Part shown: in pieces, positions 1 through 4,891 of the stretch
Layout of the letters: each line of letters starts with the position of its first letter
Numbering within the stretch: the first letter of the stretch is position 1
Assembly: GCA_027485535.1 (NCBI GenBank)
Contig: JAIXQV010000052.1
Span: 1-5,692, forward strand
DNA: 5,692 nt
Direction of reading: 5' to 3'
DNA from: Oxalobacteraceae bacterium
GTDB lineage: Bacteria > Pseudomonadota > Gammaproteobacteria > Burkholderiales > Burkholderiaceae_D
Translations under genes and position numbers: made by a program
Notes under the pieces: generated by a model
Seen by the model: the letters and a program-made list of their open reading frames with translations, nothing else
Databases searched by the model: none
What the model was told of the DNA's origin: nothing

Positions 1-782
1 AGCGATTTAAGCATCGACATGCCATCTTCTACACTGATGTACTCACCGTTTAAATCAAATACGGGCGCTCCGCTATGTGGCTTGGCTACGGCTCGTATAA
101 ATGCGCTGGCTGCTTCGCCTGCAAATAACCAGGAGGCCTTGCCGCTGAACGGTACTGTGTAGGACTGCGCTGCTGCCGCCGCTAAAATAGCGACGGTGGT
201 TTTTGAGGTCATGCCTTGGTCGCGACCTACGCCATATACAACACCCGGGCGAATGCCCACGCTGTGTAAACCATTTTCTTCTGAATAAACTTTGGCGGTT
301 TGCTCATTACAGTACTTGTAGGCTCCGTACAAAGTAGACATGGCGCCAGAATTTTCTAATGCGCCATATGCAGCGACCGAGCTAGCATAGGTCAGTCGGG
401 CTATTCCGCAAGCTTTTGCTGCTTCGAACACATTGACCGTACCCACCACATTCACCAACGCGCCAGCGACAGGATCAGCACGGCAAAACGGTACCTGCAA
501 CGCCGCCAAATGAATAATCGCGCGCACGCCACTTTCTTTCACCACTGATTTGACCGCGGCCGTATCGACAATATCACCTGCGTGCCAAACCACGTTATTG
601 AGCGCTGCGTCATCCATTATTAAGCTGGGTCGACGCTTATCTACCTTCAAATCAAACGCATGGACCTTGACGCCGGCACGCTCAAGCAGCGCGACGGTCC
701 AGCTGCCAATGCAGCCACTTGATCCTGTGACCAGCACAGGGCCATCAAATTCGTTGCGATCTATCGGGAAATAATCGAACAT
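1..782 (-). CDS. NAD-dependent epimerase/dehydratase (extended SDR), 3' part outside window
   Basis: About 260 N-terminal residues are present; the stop lies beyond the left edge. It is an extended short-chain dehydrogenase/reductase of the sugar-epimerase type. The sequence shows the Rossmann glycine motif TGSSGCIG (residues 19-26), an acidic residue D44 at the end of the second strand (favours NAD), D70-I71, the HLAA motif (91-94), N111, the active-site serine region SS (134-135), the catalytic YGAYK (Y152, K156) and RPGVVYG (178-184). Substrate is unknown; family members act on nucleotide sugars or related hydroxy/keto compounds in the cytoplasm. The start at 782 is chosen because GGAAAG lies four bases before it and it puts the glycine motif near the N-terminus. 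In-frame ATGs at 794 and 827 are possible but have no better ribosome site. It follows the small membrane protein gene in the same direction, with a gap of 65 bp or less, so co-transcription is likely. Confidence 0.88.
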   Translation of the reverse strand, partial: MFDYFPIDRNEFDGPVLVTGSSGCIGSWTVALLERAGVKVHAFDLKVDKRRPSLIMDDAALNNVVWHAGDIVDTAAVKSVVKESGVRAIIHLAALQVPFCRADPVAGALVNVVGTVNVFEAAKACGIARLTYASSVAAYGALENSGAMSTLYGAYKYCNEQTAKVYSEENGLHSVGIRPGVVYGVGRDQGMTSKTTVAILAAAAAQSYTVPFSGKASWLFAGEAASAFIRAVAKPHSGAPVFDLNGEYISVEDGMSMLKS

Positions 783-847
783 GAGTCTTTCCATTTTGTC
801 GTGTGATTTTCCAAGGGGCGAAGGCATTCGAGGCGCCGCGCTAGGTG

Positions 848-976
848 TCAGTCGGGGGCTTGCGATTTTTCCTGTGATTTACTCTCGGCACGTTTGCGCT
901 GCTCTTTCCGAACGTCGCGAATCTGGTGGATCGCAAAAATCGTTACCAGAAAAAAAAGTCCTAGTTCTATCCACAT
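848..976 (-). CDS. Small single-span membrane protein, 42 aa
   Basis: A complete 42-residue ORF beginning MWIELGLFFLVTIFAIHQIR and ending SQAPD. Residues 5-17 are strongly hydrophobic (one membrane span). They are followed by a highly charged tail rich in R, K, E and Q (RDVRKEQRKR, residues 20-29). The positive-inside rule predicts the N-terminus outside and the tail in the cytoplasm. An excellent Shine-Dalgarno, AGGAGG, sits four bases before the ATG, and a TATGAT box lies just upstream. The gene is first in the probable two-gene minus-strand unit with the epimerase. I do not recognise a named family; function is unknown. A membrane tether, a toxin-like peptide or a small regulator of a membrane partner are all possible. 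The codons for residues 7-9 lie in a run of eight T residues, so sequencing accuracy there decides the frame. Confidence 0.72.
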   Translation of the reverse strand: MWIELGLFFLVTIFAIHQIRDVRKEQRKRAESKSQEKSQAPD

Positions 977-980
977 GGCG

Positions 981-986
981 CCTCCT
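981..986 (-). promoter_or_regulatory. Shine-Dalgarno of the 42-aa membrane protein
   Basis: The minus strand reads AGGAGG followed by CGCC and then the ATG at 976. It is a full six-base match to the anti-Shine-Dalgarno core and is the best ribosome site beside a substantial gene in the window. It is the main support for treating the short ORF at 848-976 as a real gene. Confidence 0.75.
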
Positions 987-996
987 GTAGCTGCGC

Positions 997-1002
997 ATCA
1001 TA
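997..1002 (-). promoter_or_regulatory. Candidate -10 box for the small protein-epimerase unit
   Basis: The minus strand reads TATGAT (five of six to TATAAT). A start site about seven bases downstream would leave a leader of roughly 14 bases that holds the AGGAGG site. No convincing -35 hexamer is seen at 16-18 bp; the nearest match, GTGACG, is 14 bp away. It lies in the 73-bp divergent spacer shared with the ypjD-like gene. Confidence 0.35.
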
Positions 1003-1037
1003 ACCTAGCCATAGCACGTCACCGCCGCCGCTCCGTG

Positions 1038-1043
1038 TAAACT
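1038..1043 (+). promoter_or_regulatory. Candidate -10 box placing +1 at the ypjD-like ATG
   Basis: TAAACT is followed by exactly six bases and then the ATG at 1050, with no Shine-Dalgarno between. If it acts as a -10 element, transcription would begin at or next to the A of the start codon, giving a leaderless mRNA. No -35 element is recognisable. The same geometry recurs before the genes at 2141 and 3961. Confidence 0.35.
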
Positions 1044-1049
1044 CGGCAC

Positions 1050-1862
1050 ATGCAACTACTTCTGATCCATGTCGCGGGGCTCTTGTACGTCCTCTGCGCG
1101 CTCTTGCCCCCACAGCAGCGTAAGGTGGTGGCTGTTGGTACGCTGCTGGCTTGGGTGCTGCATGGGGTGAGTTTGGCGGCGGCCGTCATCGCGCCCGATC
1201 ACCTTCGGCTCGGATTTGCGGTCATGCTGTCAGCGGCGCTGTGGATGTCTGTCGGTGCGTACTGGTTTGAAAACCGAAATATGTCGGTCGATGGATTGCG
1301 GCGCATGGTGCTGCCGACTGCGGCGCTGACCATTGTGTTGCCGATTATCTTTCCAGGCGCCGAGATACCCTTCGCCGGCAAGCCAGCCTTATTTTCCTGG
1401 CACATTGTGCTGTCGACGCTGGCCTACGGATGCCTCACCATCGCCGCCTTTCATGTGGTGCTGATGGCCGTGCAGGAATCCCGCCTGCACCCATCACCTC
1501 AAAGCGCTGGCCGCCGCGGCTGGTTGTTGCTGGCAATCGATGACTTGCCCCCGTTGCTGAAGATGGAGCGCTTGCTGTTCCGAATGATTGGCCTCGGCTT
1601 TGTACTGCTGACCTTAACGGTGATCTCTGGCATGTTTTTCTCCGAGCAGTTGTTTGGTAAGCCATTTCGCTGGGAGCACAAGACCCTGTTCACCGTGCTC
1701 TCTTGGCTACTGTTTGGTGTGCTACTGGCTGGCCGGCACTGGCGCGGCTGGCGAGGTAGAACCGCGGTTACGTTCACACTTACCGGTTTTGCAACGCTGC
1801 TGCTGGCCTATGTTGGCAGCCGCTTCGTGCTTGAAGTTGTCCTACACCGCGGAATCAGTTAA
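1050..1862 (+). CDS. ypjD: YpjD/CcsA-type inner-membrane cytochrome c assembly family protein
   Basis: A 270-residue, very hydrophobic protein with about eight predicted membrane spans, close to the usual length of YpjD. It belongs to the cytochrome c assembly (CcsA/CcmC-like) family. Diagnostic stretches are SWHIVLSTLAYG (residues 117-127, H118), LPPLLKMERLLFRMIGLGF (166-184), WEHKTLFTVLSW (208-219, H210) and the AGRHWRGWRGR segment (227-237, H230). The histidines H118, H210 and possibly H230 are candidates for heme contact by analogy with CcsA-type proteins. CcsA proteins handle heme for cytochrome c maturation; YpjD itself has no firmly established role, so participation in cytochrome c biogenesis is inference. 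In many gammaproteobacteria this gene lies beside ffh; here an epimerase unit is divergent instead. There is no Shine-Dalgarno before the ATG; TAAACT six bases upstream suggests a leaderless transcript. Confidence 0.88.
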   Translation: MQLLLIHVAGLLYVLCALLPPQQRKVVAVGTLLAWVLHGVSLAAAVIAPDHLRLGFAVMLSAALWMSVGAYWFENRNMSVDGLRRMVLPTAALTIVLPIIFPGAEIPFAGKPALFSWHIVLSTLAYGCLTIAAFHVVLMAVQESRLHPSPQSAGRRGWLLLAIDDLPPLLKMERLLFRMIGLGFVLLTLTVISGMFFSEQLFGKPFRWEHKTLFTVLSWLLFGVLLAGRHWRGWRGRTAVTFTLTGFATLLLAYVGSRFVLEVVLHRGIS

Positions 1863-1879
1863 CCGTCACTGGATGCAGT

Positions 1880-1907
1880 CAACGTGGGTGCTTGAATGCT
1901 CACGTTG
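1880..1907 (+). terminator. Hairpin downstream of the ypjD-like gene (weak terminator candidate)
   Basis: A perfect 7-bp inverted repeat, CAACGTG and CACGTTG, with a 14-base spacer that can extend the stem through G-U and G-C pairs to a six-base loop. It begins 18 bases after the stop codon. No T run follows, so it is not a classical intrinsic terminator; it could stabilise the 3' end of the mRNA, or be a coincidental or protein-binding palindrome. Confidence 0.25.
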
Positions 1908-2037
1908 CGCGCGTTCCCCACCCAAATCAGGAAGACCCGTTCATTGAGCTGCTGAGTTTCATTCAGCGAAGGCCATCTGAGGAGGCGGCTTTCTTGCGTT
2001 GAAAGGCTCAGCAAAGGCGGGATTCGGAGGGGGGGTA

Positions 2038-2088
2038 ATGGTTGCTGAAGAATCAGCGATTTACGGCAAGTGTGACCTATATCAATAA
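2038..2088 (+). CDS. Possible 16-codon leader ORF upstream of the CYTH-CHAD gene
   Basis: A complete short frame reads MVAEESAIYGKCDLYQ and stops 52 bases before the CYTH-CHAD start. A GGAGG site at 2026-2030, continuing into a G run, ends seven bases before the ATG, which is a good ribosome-binding arrangement. A small hairpin (GCTGA-AGAA-TCAGC, 2044-2057) lies inside the frame. There is no run of one amino acid that would suggest attenuation. It may be a translated leader, or a chance frame behind a G-rich stretch. The seven-G run at 2029-2035 is also prone to sequencing error. Confidence 0.22.
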   Translation: MVAEESAIYGKCDLYQ

Positions 2089-2128
2089 GCGTCAAAAAGC
2101 ATTGGTAAGGTAAAAGTCCGGTAGAGGC

Positions 2129-2134
2129 TATTCT
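2129..2134 (+). promoter_or_regulatory. Candidate -10 box placing +1 at the CYTH-CHAD ATG
   Basis: TATTCT is followed by six bases (GAAGCC) and then the ATG at 2141. The only purine-rich site, AGAGG, lies 13 bases before the ATG, too far for a normal Shine-Dalgarno. The geometry equals that before the genes at 1050 and 3961. No -35 hexamer at normal spacing is seen; TTGGTA at 2102 would need a 21-bp spacer. Confidence 0.33.
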
Positions 2135-2140
2135 GAAGCC

Positions 2141-3640
2141 ATGGAAATCGAACTCAAATTTCAGCTGAACGAGCAAGCGCGTCATTCAATCGATGCGCAG
2201 CTGCGAGCACAGGGTGGAAAATCAAAGTTGTTGGAGGCGTACTATTTCGATACGGTCGCGGGGACATTGGCGCAGTCCGGTTTTTCGCTCCGGCTGCGGA
2301 AAGAGGGCAGAGCGTGGTTTCAGACCCTGAAATCCGCCCGTAGTGCAGCGTCTGCTGTGCGCGCCGAACACAACGTCAGGCTACAAGTGAAGGCGCAGTC
2401 ACAGCCACAGCTTGATCCTGTATTGCATGCCGCAACCGAAGAGGGCGTCCGGCTGCAGCGACTTCTTTCACATTCTGCCGACAACACATTAGCTTATCGC
2501 TATGCAACGCACATTCGTCGCTTATCTGTACAAATCGGTGCCCGCAATCGTATTGAGTATTCTCTTGATAATGGTGAGATCAATGCCCAGCCTGACAGCA
2601 ATGTATCGCCTTTAGCTCTGCCTGTATGCGAGCTCGAGATCGAGCTGGTATCAGGTCCGGTTCGCGGGTTGCTGTCCGCTGCACGCAAACTCCTTGGTAA
2701 TCCTGGAGTTTGTATTGATGTCCGTAGCAAAGCGCAGCGAGGAGGTGCACTAGTTAATGGATCGCTGATCGTTTCTCCTGCCAGAGCTACACGCCTGAAT
2801 GCAAATGGTCGTTCTCTAAAGGCACTGGTCGAGGCAGTACTGAGTAATTGCGCGCAACAAGTACTCGTGAATGCCTCGCAGCTTGTGTCCATTGAAGGCG
2901 GCGGGCCCGAGCATGTGCACCAATTGCGAGTTGGATTACGGCGTCTACGCAGTGCGATTGCACTATTTGGGAAATTCGTAGGTTCAGATATTGCTGCGTG
3001 GGATGCCAAGGCGAAGCAGTTTGCTGCTGGTCTTGGTGGTAACCGAGATATCGATGTAATGGCCGAAAGGCATTGGCCTCGTCTGCGAGCAGCCGGAGCT
3101 CCGCTGGTTGAACTTCCGGTACATGACAACGTATTGCCGCCTGGTGATCTTATCCGTGACGCCGGGATGCAACAGTGGATGCTAGAACTGCTTGCGGTCG
3201 AGTTGCAAGGTCTTGGTGAGGTTACGGAAGGTGAGTGGCACCTTGTTTTGCCGGTTATTCGTGGCTGGATTCGCCAATGTAAAAAAGATGCTCTACGATT
3301 TGAAAGCTTCGACTTCGAACAGCGACACCGGCTTCGCAAGAGATTAAAGCGGCTTAGGTATGCGCTGGAGTTTATTGAGTCTGAATTGCCTTCGAAAGCT
3401 TACAAACGCTACTCGAAAGCCCTCACCAACGTACTCAATGATTTAGGCGACTACAATGATTTAAGGGTAGCAATCGAAGCGTATCGAGGCATCTCCGAAG
3501 TAGATCCGCGAGCATGGTTCGCTATTGGATGGTTAATGGCACAAATGCCGAAAGCCGAGCGAAGATGCATTAAAGCGCTCGCGGTATTTCACGCCGCTAA
3601 GGATCCCGGGAACGATTGTCGAGCCAGCGCTCGCCGTTAA
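2141..3640 (+). CDS. CYTH-CHAD protein, YgiF-like inorganic triphosphatase
   Basis: A 499-residue two-domain protein. The N-terminal CYTH domain (about 1-205) has the signature ExExK (E2, E4, K6), the LRLRK strand (50-54), K64, E77/R80, IEYSLDNGEI (138-147), the acidic strand ELEIEL (164-169) and SKAQRG (196-201). These charged residues line the triphosphate tunnel in CYTH enzymes. The C-terminal CHAD domain (about 225-487) has EHVHQLRVGLRRLRS (257-271, H260), RLRKRLKRLRYALEF (397-411) and LGDYNDL (435-441); CHAD helices carry conserved histidines and basic residues that bind polyphosphate. The likely role is cytoplasmic hydrolysis of inorganic triphosphate, possibly on polyphosphate granules; E. 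coli YgiF has the same architecture at 433 residues. The last 12 or so residues, after FHAAK (484-488 region), do not look like the usual CHAD ending and coincide with the junction at about 3600. The protein is therefore probably a nearly complete CHAD with a replaced tail. Confidence 0.92.
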   Translation: MEIELKFQLNEQARHSIDAQLRAQGGKSKLLEAYYFDTVAGTLAQSGFSLRLRKEGRAWFQTLKSARSAASAVRAEHNVRLQVKAQSQPQLDPVLHAATEEGVRLQRLLSHSADNTLAYRYATHIRRLSVQIGARNRIEYSLDNGEINAQPDSNVSPLALPVCELEIELVSGPVRGLLSAARKLLGNPGVCIDVRSKAQRGGALVNGSLIVSPARATRLNANGRSLKALVEAVLSNCAQQVLVNASQLVSIEGGGPEHVHQLRVGLRRLRSAIALFGKFVGSDIAAWDAKAKQFAAGLGGNRDIDVMAERHWPRLRAAGAPLVELPVHDNVLPPGDLIRDAGMQQWMLELLAVELQGLGEVTEGEWHLVLPVIRGWIRQCKKDALRFESFDFEQRHRLRKRLKRLRYALEFIESELPSKAYKRYSKALTNVLNDLGDYNDLRVAIEAYRGISEVDPRAWFAIGWLMAQMPKAERRCIKALAVFHAAKDPGNDCRASARR

Positions 3641-3848
3641 AATGCAGCTGCGGCACAAAGCCGATGTTGCTCTTGGTCGCGGTTACGCCACCCTGACGTA
3701 GTGTGATCTCGGCGTCGCAGATTTTTCCGGTTACGCCCGCCTTAGACATCCAGTCGGGATTCTCGAAAAACGTATAACGCCAATTGGCTCGATAGGAGTC
3801 AAAGCGGTACTTTGCATCTACACCACAAGAACGTTGCTCAAGGATCAT
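3597..3848 (-). pseudogene. Relic of a probable outer-membrane beta-barrel gene, truncated at both ends
   Basis: An 83-codon frame with alternating polar and aromatic or hydrophobic residues typical of barrel strands: YRFDSYRANWRYTFFE (14-29), AGVTGKICDAEITLRQGG (37-54), NIGFVPQLHFNGERWL (61-76). I infer an outer-membrane barrel protein from this pattern; I cannot name the family. There is no signal peptide, no Shine-Dalgarno before the ATG at 3848, and a stop lies two codons upstream in frame, so the N-terminal part is missing. At the other end it reaches a stop inside the GGATCCCGGG palindrome right after a recognisable strand, and overlaps the 3' end of the CYTH-CHAD gene by 44 bases. It may be a decayed gene piece or the end of a fragment joined during assembly or cloning. 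If expressed, the product would not be a complete barrel. Confidence 0.5.
3601..3610. other. Overlapping BamHI/SmaI palindromes at a probable sequence junction
   Basis: GGATCC (3601-3606) overlaps CCCGGG (3605-3610). Here the family-like CYTH-CHAD sequence ends (plus strand) and the barrel-like frame ends (minus strand). Both genes lose their natural termini at the same point, so a joining event within about 3598-3612 is likely. Whether it is natural or technical cannot be told from the sequence. Confidence 0.45.
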
Positions 3849-3854
3849 TTGTTA

Positions 3855-3890
3855 CGATAAAGATAACGATAAAGATAGCGATAACGATTA
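3855..3890. repeat. Six-copy NGATAA hexanucleotide tandem repeat
   Basis: Six consecutive hexamers read CGATAA, AGATAA, CGATAA, AGATAG, CGATAA, CGATTA. At the next scale this is a 12-bp unit, ACGATAAAGATA, in two perfect copies (3854-3865, 3866-3877) and one degenerate copy. It is AT-rich, sits 71 bp before the preferred hydrolase start and directly upstream of the barrel relic, and could be a microsatellite or an array of operator-like sites. It is too short and lacks spacers, so it is not a CRISPR array. Confidence 0.75.
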
Positions 3891-3948
3891 TCTAAAAACT
3901 GACAGAGCGACAGCAGACCGCTTAAAAAGCGTGATGCAATACCCGTTA

Positions 3949-3954
3949 TATACT
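3949..3954 (+). promoter_or_regulatory. Candidate -10 box placing +1 at the hydrolase ATG
   Basis: TATACT (five of six to TATAAT) is followed by six bases (GAGTCG) and then the ATG at 3961. No Shine-Dalgarno precedes that ATG, nor the in-frame GTG (3931) and ATG (3934) further upstream. It matches the geometry of the boxes before 1050 and 2141. No -35 hexamer is recognisable at 16-18 bp. Confidence 0.38.
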
Positions 3955-3960
3955 GAGTCG

Positions 3961-4809
3961 ATGACTACCAGACCCCAAGACCATTTCATCCAAGTTCAAG
4001 GCCACACAGTCCGTTATTGGGCGCAAGGTGAGGCAGGGCCAACTGTTTTGCTGCTGCACGGCATCAGCTGTTCAGTCGTGGAGTGGGAGCACAACATCGC
4101 AGCCTTAGCCACACAGCACCGCGTGATTGCGCTAGACCTTTTGGGCTGTGGCTTGTCAGACAAACCACTGGACGCGGACTACGACATGCAGTCACAGGCC
4201 AAGTTTGTGTTTGCCTTCATGGATGCCCTGGGCTTGAGCCATGCCAGCATGGTGGGTAACTCCATGGGCGGGCGCATTGCCTTGGAGTGTGCGGCCATGC
4301 ACCCAGAGCGGGTGAGGTCGTTGGTCTTGTCAGCGCCTGCAGGCATCGGCCGCGACACCTTGTTCAACTTCCGCTTGGCCAGTATTCCCTACTTGGGAGA
4401 GGTGCTCACCAAGCCCAGCATGTTTGGTTTGGGCATGATTTGGAAACTGGCGTTTCATGATAAGTCATATGTCACACATGACTTGGTCGCTGAGAAGGTC
4501 GCTTTGGCCAAATTGCCCAACGCACAGGCAGTGTTTCTGAAAACCTTGCGGGGTGGATTAAACTTTGGTGGTTTTCTAGAGGCACCCCGCAAAGCATTTC
4601 ATGCGCGGATTCAGCAAGTTCGCTGTCCTAGTTTGGTCATTTGGGGCAAGCAGGATAAGTTTTTGCCCGTCACCCATGTGGCGGTACTCAAGCCTTTGCT
4701 TGCAAATGCGCAGTACGAGTTAATTGACGACTGCGGCCATGTACCCATGACGGAAATTGCGAAGCGCTTTAACCAGATGGCGCTAACTTTTCTGTCAAGC
4801 CACGCTTAA
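3961..4809 (+). CDS. Alpha/beta hydrolase with intact catalytic triad
   Basis: With the start at 3961 the protein has 282 residues, normal for a compact alpha/beta hydrolase. The oxyanion HG motif follows the first core strand (VLLLHG, 29-34). The nucleophile elbow is GNSMGG (99-104) with S101, the acid is D232 in IWGKQD, and the base is H260 in CGHVPM. DLLGCGLSDKP (59-69) is the usual loop after the second strand. The GNSMGG elbow resembles meta-cleavage product (carbon-carbon bond) hydrolases such as BphD/MhpC, but ester hydrolases share it, so the substrate is open. There is no signal peptide or membrane span, so it is cytoplasmic. The start at 3961 is preferred because the family-like sequence begins soon after it and TATACT lies six bases upstream; a GTG at 3931 would add ten residues. 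Leucine is mostly TTG (about 18 TTG to 7 CTG), unlike the CTG-rich ypjD-like gene, hinting at a different origin. Confidence 0.88.
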   Translation: MTTRPQDHFIQVQGHTVRYWAQGEAGPTVLLLHGISCSVVEWEHNIAALATQHRVIALDLLGCGLSDKPLDADYDMQSQAKFVFAFMDALGLSHASMVGNSMGGRIALECAAMHPERVRSLVLSAPAGIGRDTLFNFRLASIPYLGEVLTKPSMFGLGMIWKLAFHDKSYVTHDLVAEKVALAKLPNAQAVFLKTLRGGLNFGGFLEAPRKAFHARIQQVRCPSLVIWGKQDKFLPVTHVAVLKPLLANAQYELIDDCGHVPMTEIAKRFNQMALTFLSSHA

Positions 4810-4859
4810 GCAAGTAGGCCCTTTTCTTCACTCGCCGATCAATATCAATAAGATGATTG

Positions 4860-4882
4860 CAGTAGCGGTCTCGCCGCTGCTG
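4860..4882. terminator. Hairpin between convergent genes, possible bidirectional terminator
   Basis: CAGTAGCGG and CCGCTGCTG form a nine-base-pair stem with one G-U pair around a five-base loop (TCTCG). It lies in the 82-bp gap where the hydrolase and the amine oxidase genes converge, the place where a shared terminator is expected. Neither side has a clean T run (ACATAAC on one side, CAATCATCTTATTG on the minus-strand side), so termination strength is doubtful. Confidence 0.35.
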
Positions 4883-4891
4883 ACATAACAC

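Noticed and set aside
781..990. 69-codon plus-strand frame
   Set aside because: It overlaps the 42-aa minus-strand gene, which has a strong ribosome site; the plus-strand product shows no family-like or membrane pattern and has no Shine-Dalgarno.
1654..1947. 97-codon plus-strand frame overlapping the end of the ypjD-like gene
   Set aside because: It is out of frame with a well-supported membrane protein and is W/C/R-rich, as expected from frame-shifted membrane coding sequence.
1982..1997. Sigma-54-like GG-N10-GC match with TTGC
   Set aside because: Only the GG and TTGC positions match; the -24 TGGCAC core is absent, and no activator site is evident.
1859..2185. 108-codon minus-strand frame across the ypjD to CYTH-CHAD spacer
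   Set aside because: It runs antisense over the start of the CYTH-CHAD gene, has no ribosome site that I can see, and its protein shows no recognisable motif.
2500..3339. 279-codon open frame on the minus strand
   Set aside because: It lies wholly antisense to the clear CYTH-CHAD gene, is rich in R, S, P and C, and has no recognisable domain; it is a shadow of the plus-strand codon pattern.
3854..3890. CRISPR-like array
   Set aside because: The units are contiguous 6/12-mers without spacers, so it is a simple tandem repeat.
3919..3931. Small palindrome CGCTT-AAA-AAGCG upstream of the hydrolase
   Set aside because: A 5-bp stem with a three-base loop and no T run is too weak to call a terminator or operator.
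2080..4852. Direct repeat ATATCAATAAG, present near 2081 and near 4842
   Set aside because: A handful of 11-base matches is expected by chance in a window of this size, and the flanks do not match, so it is not an attachment-site pair.
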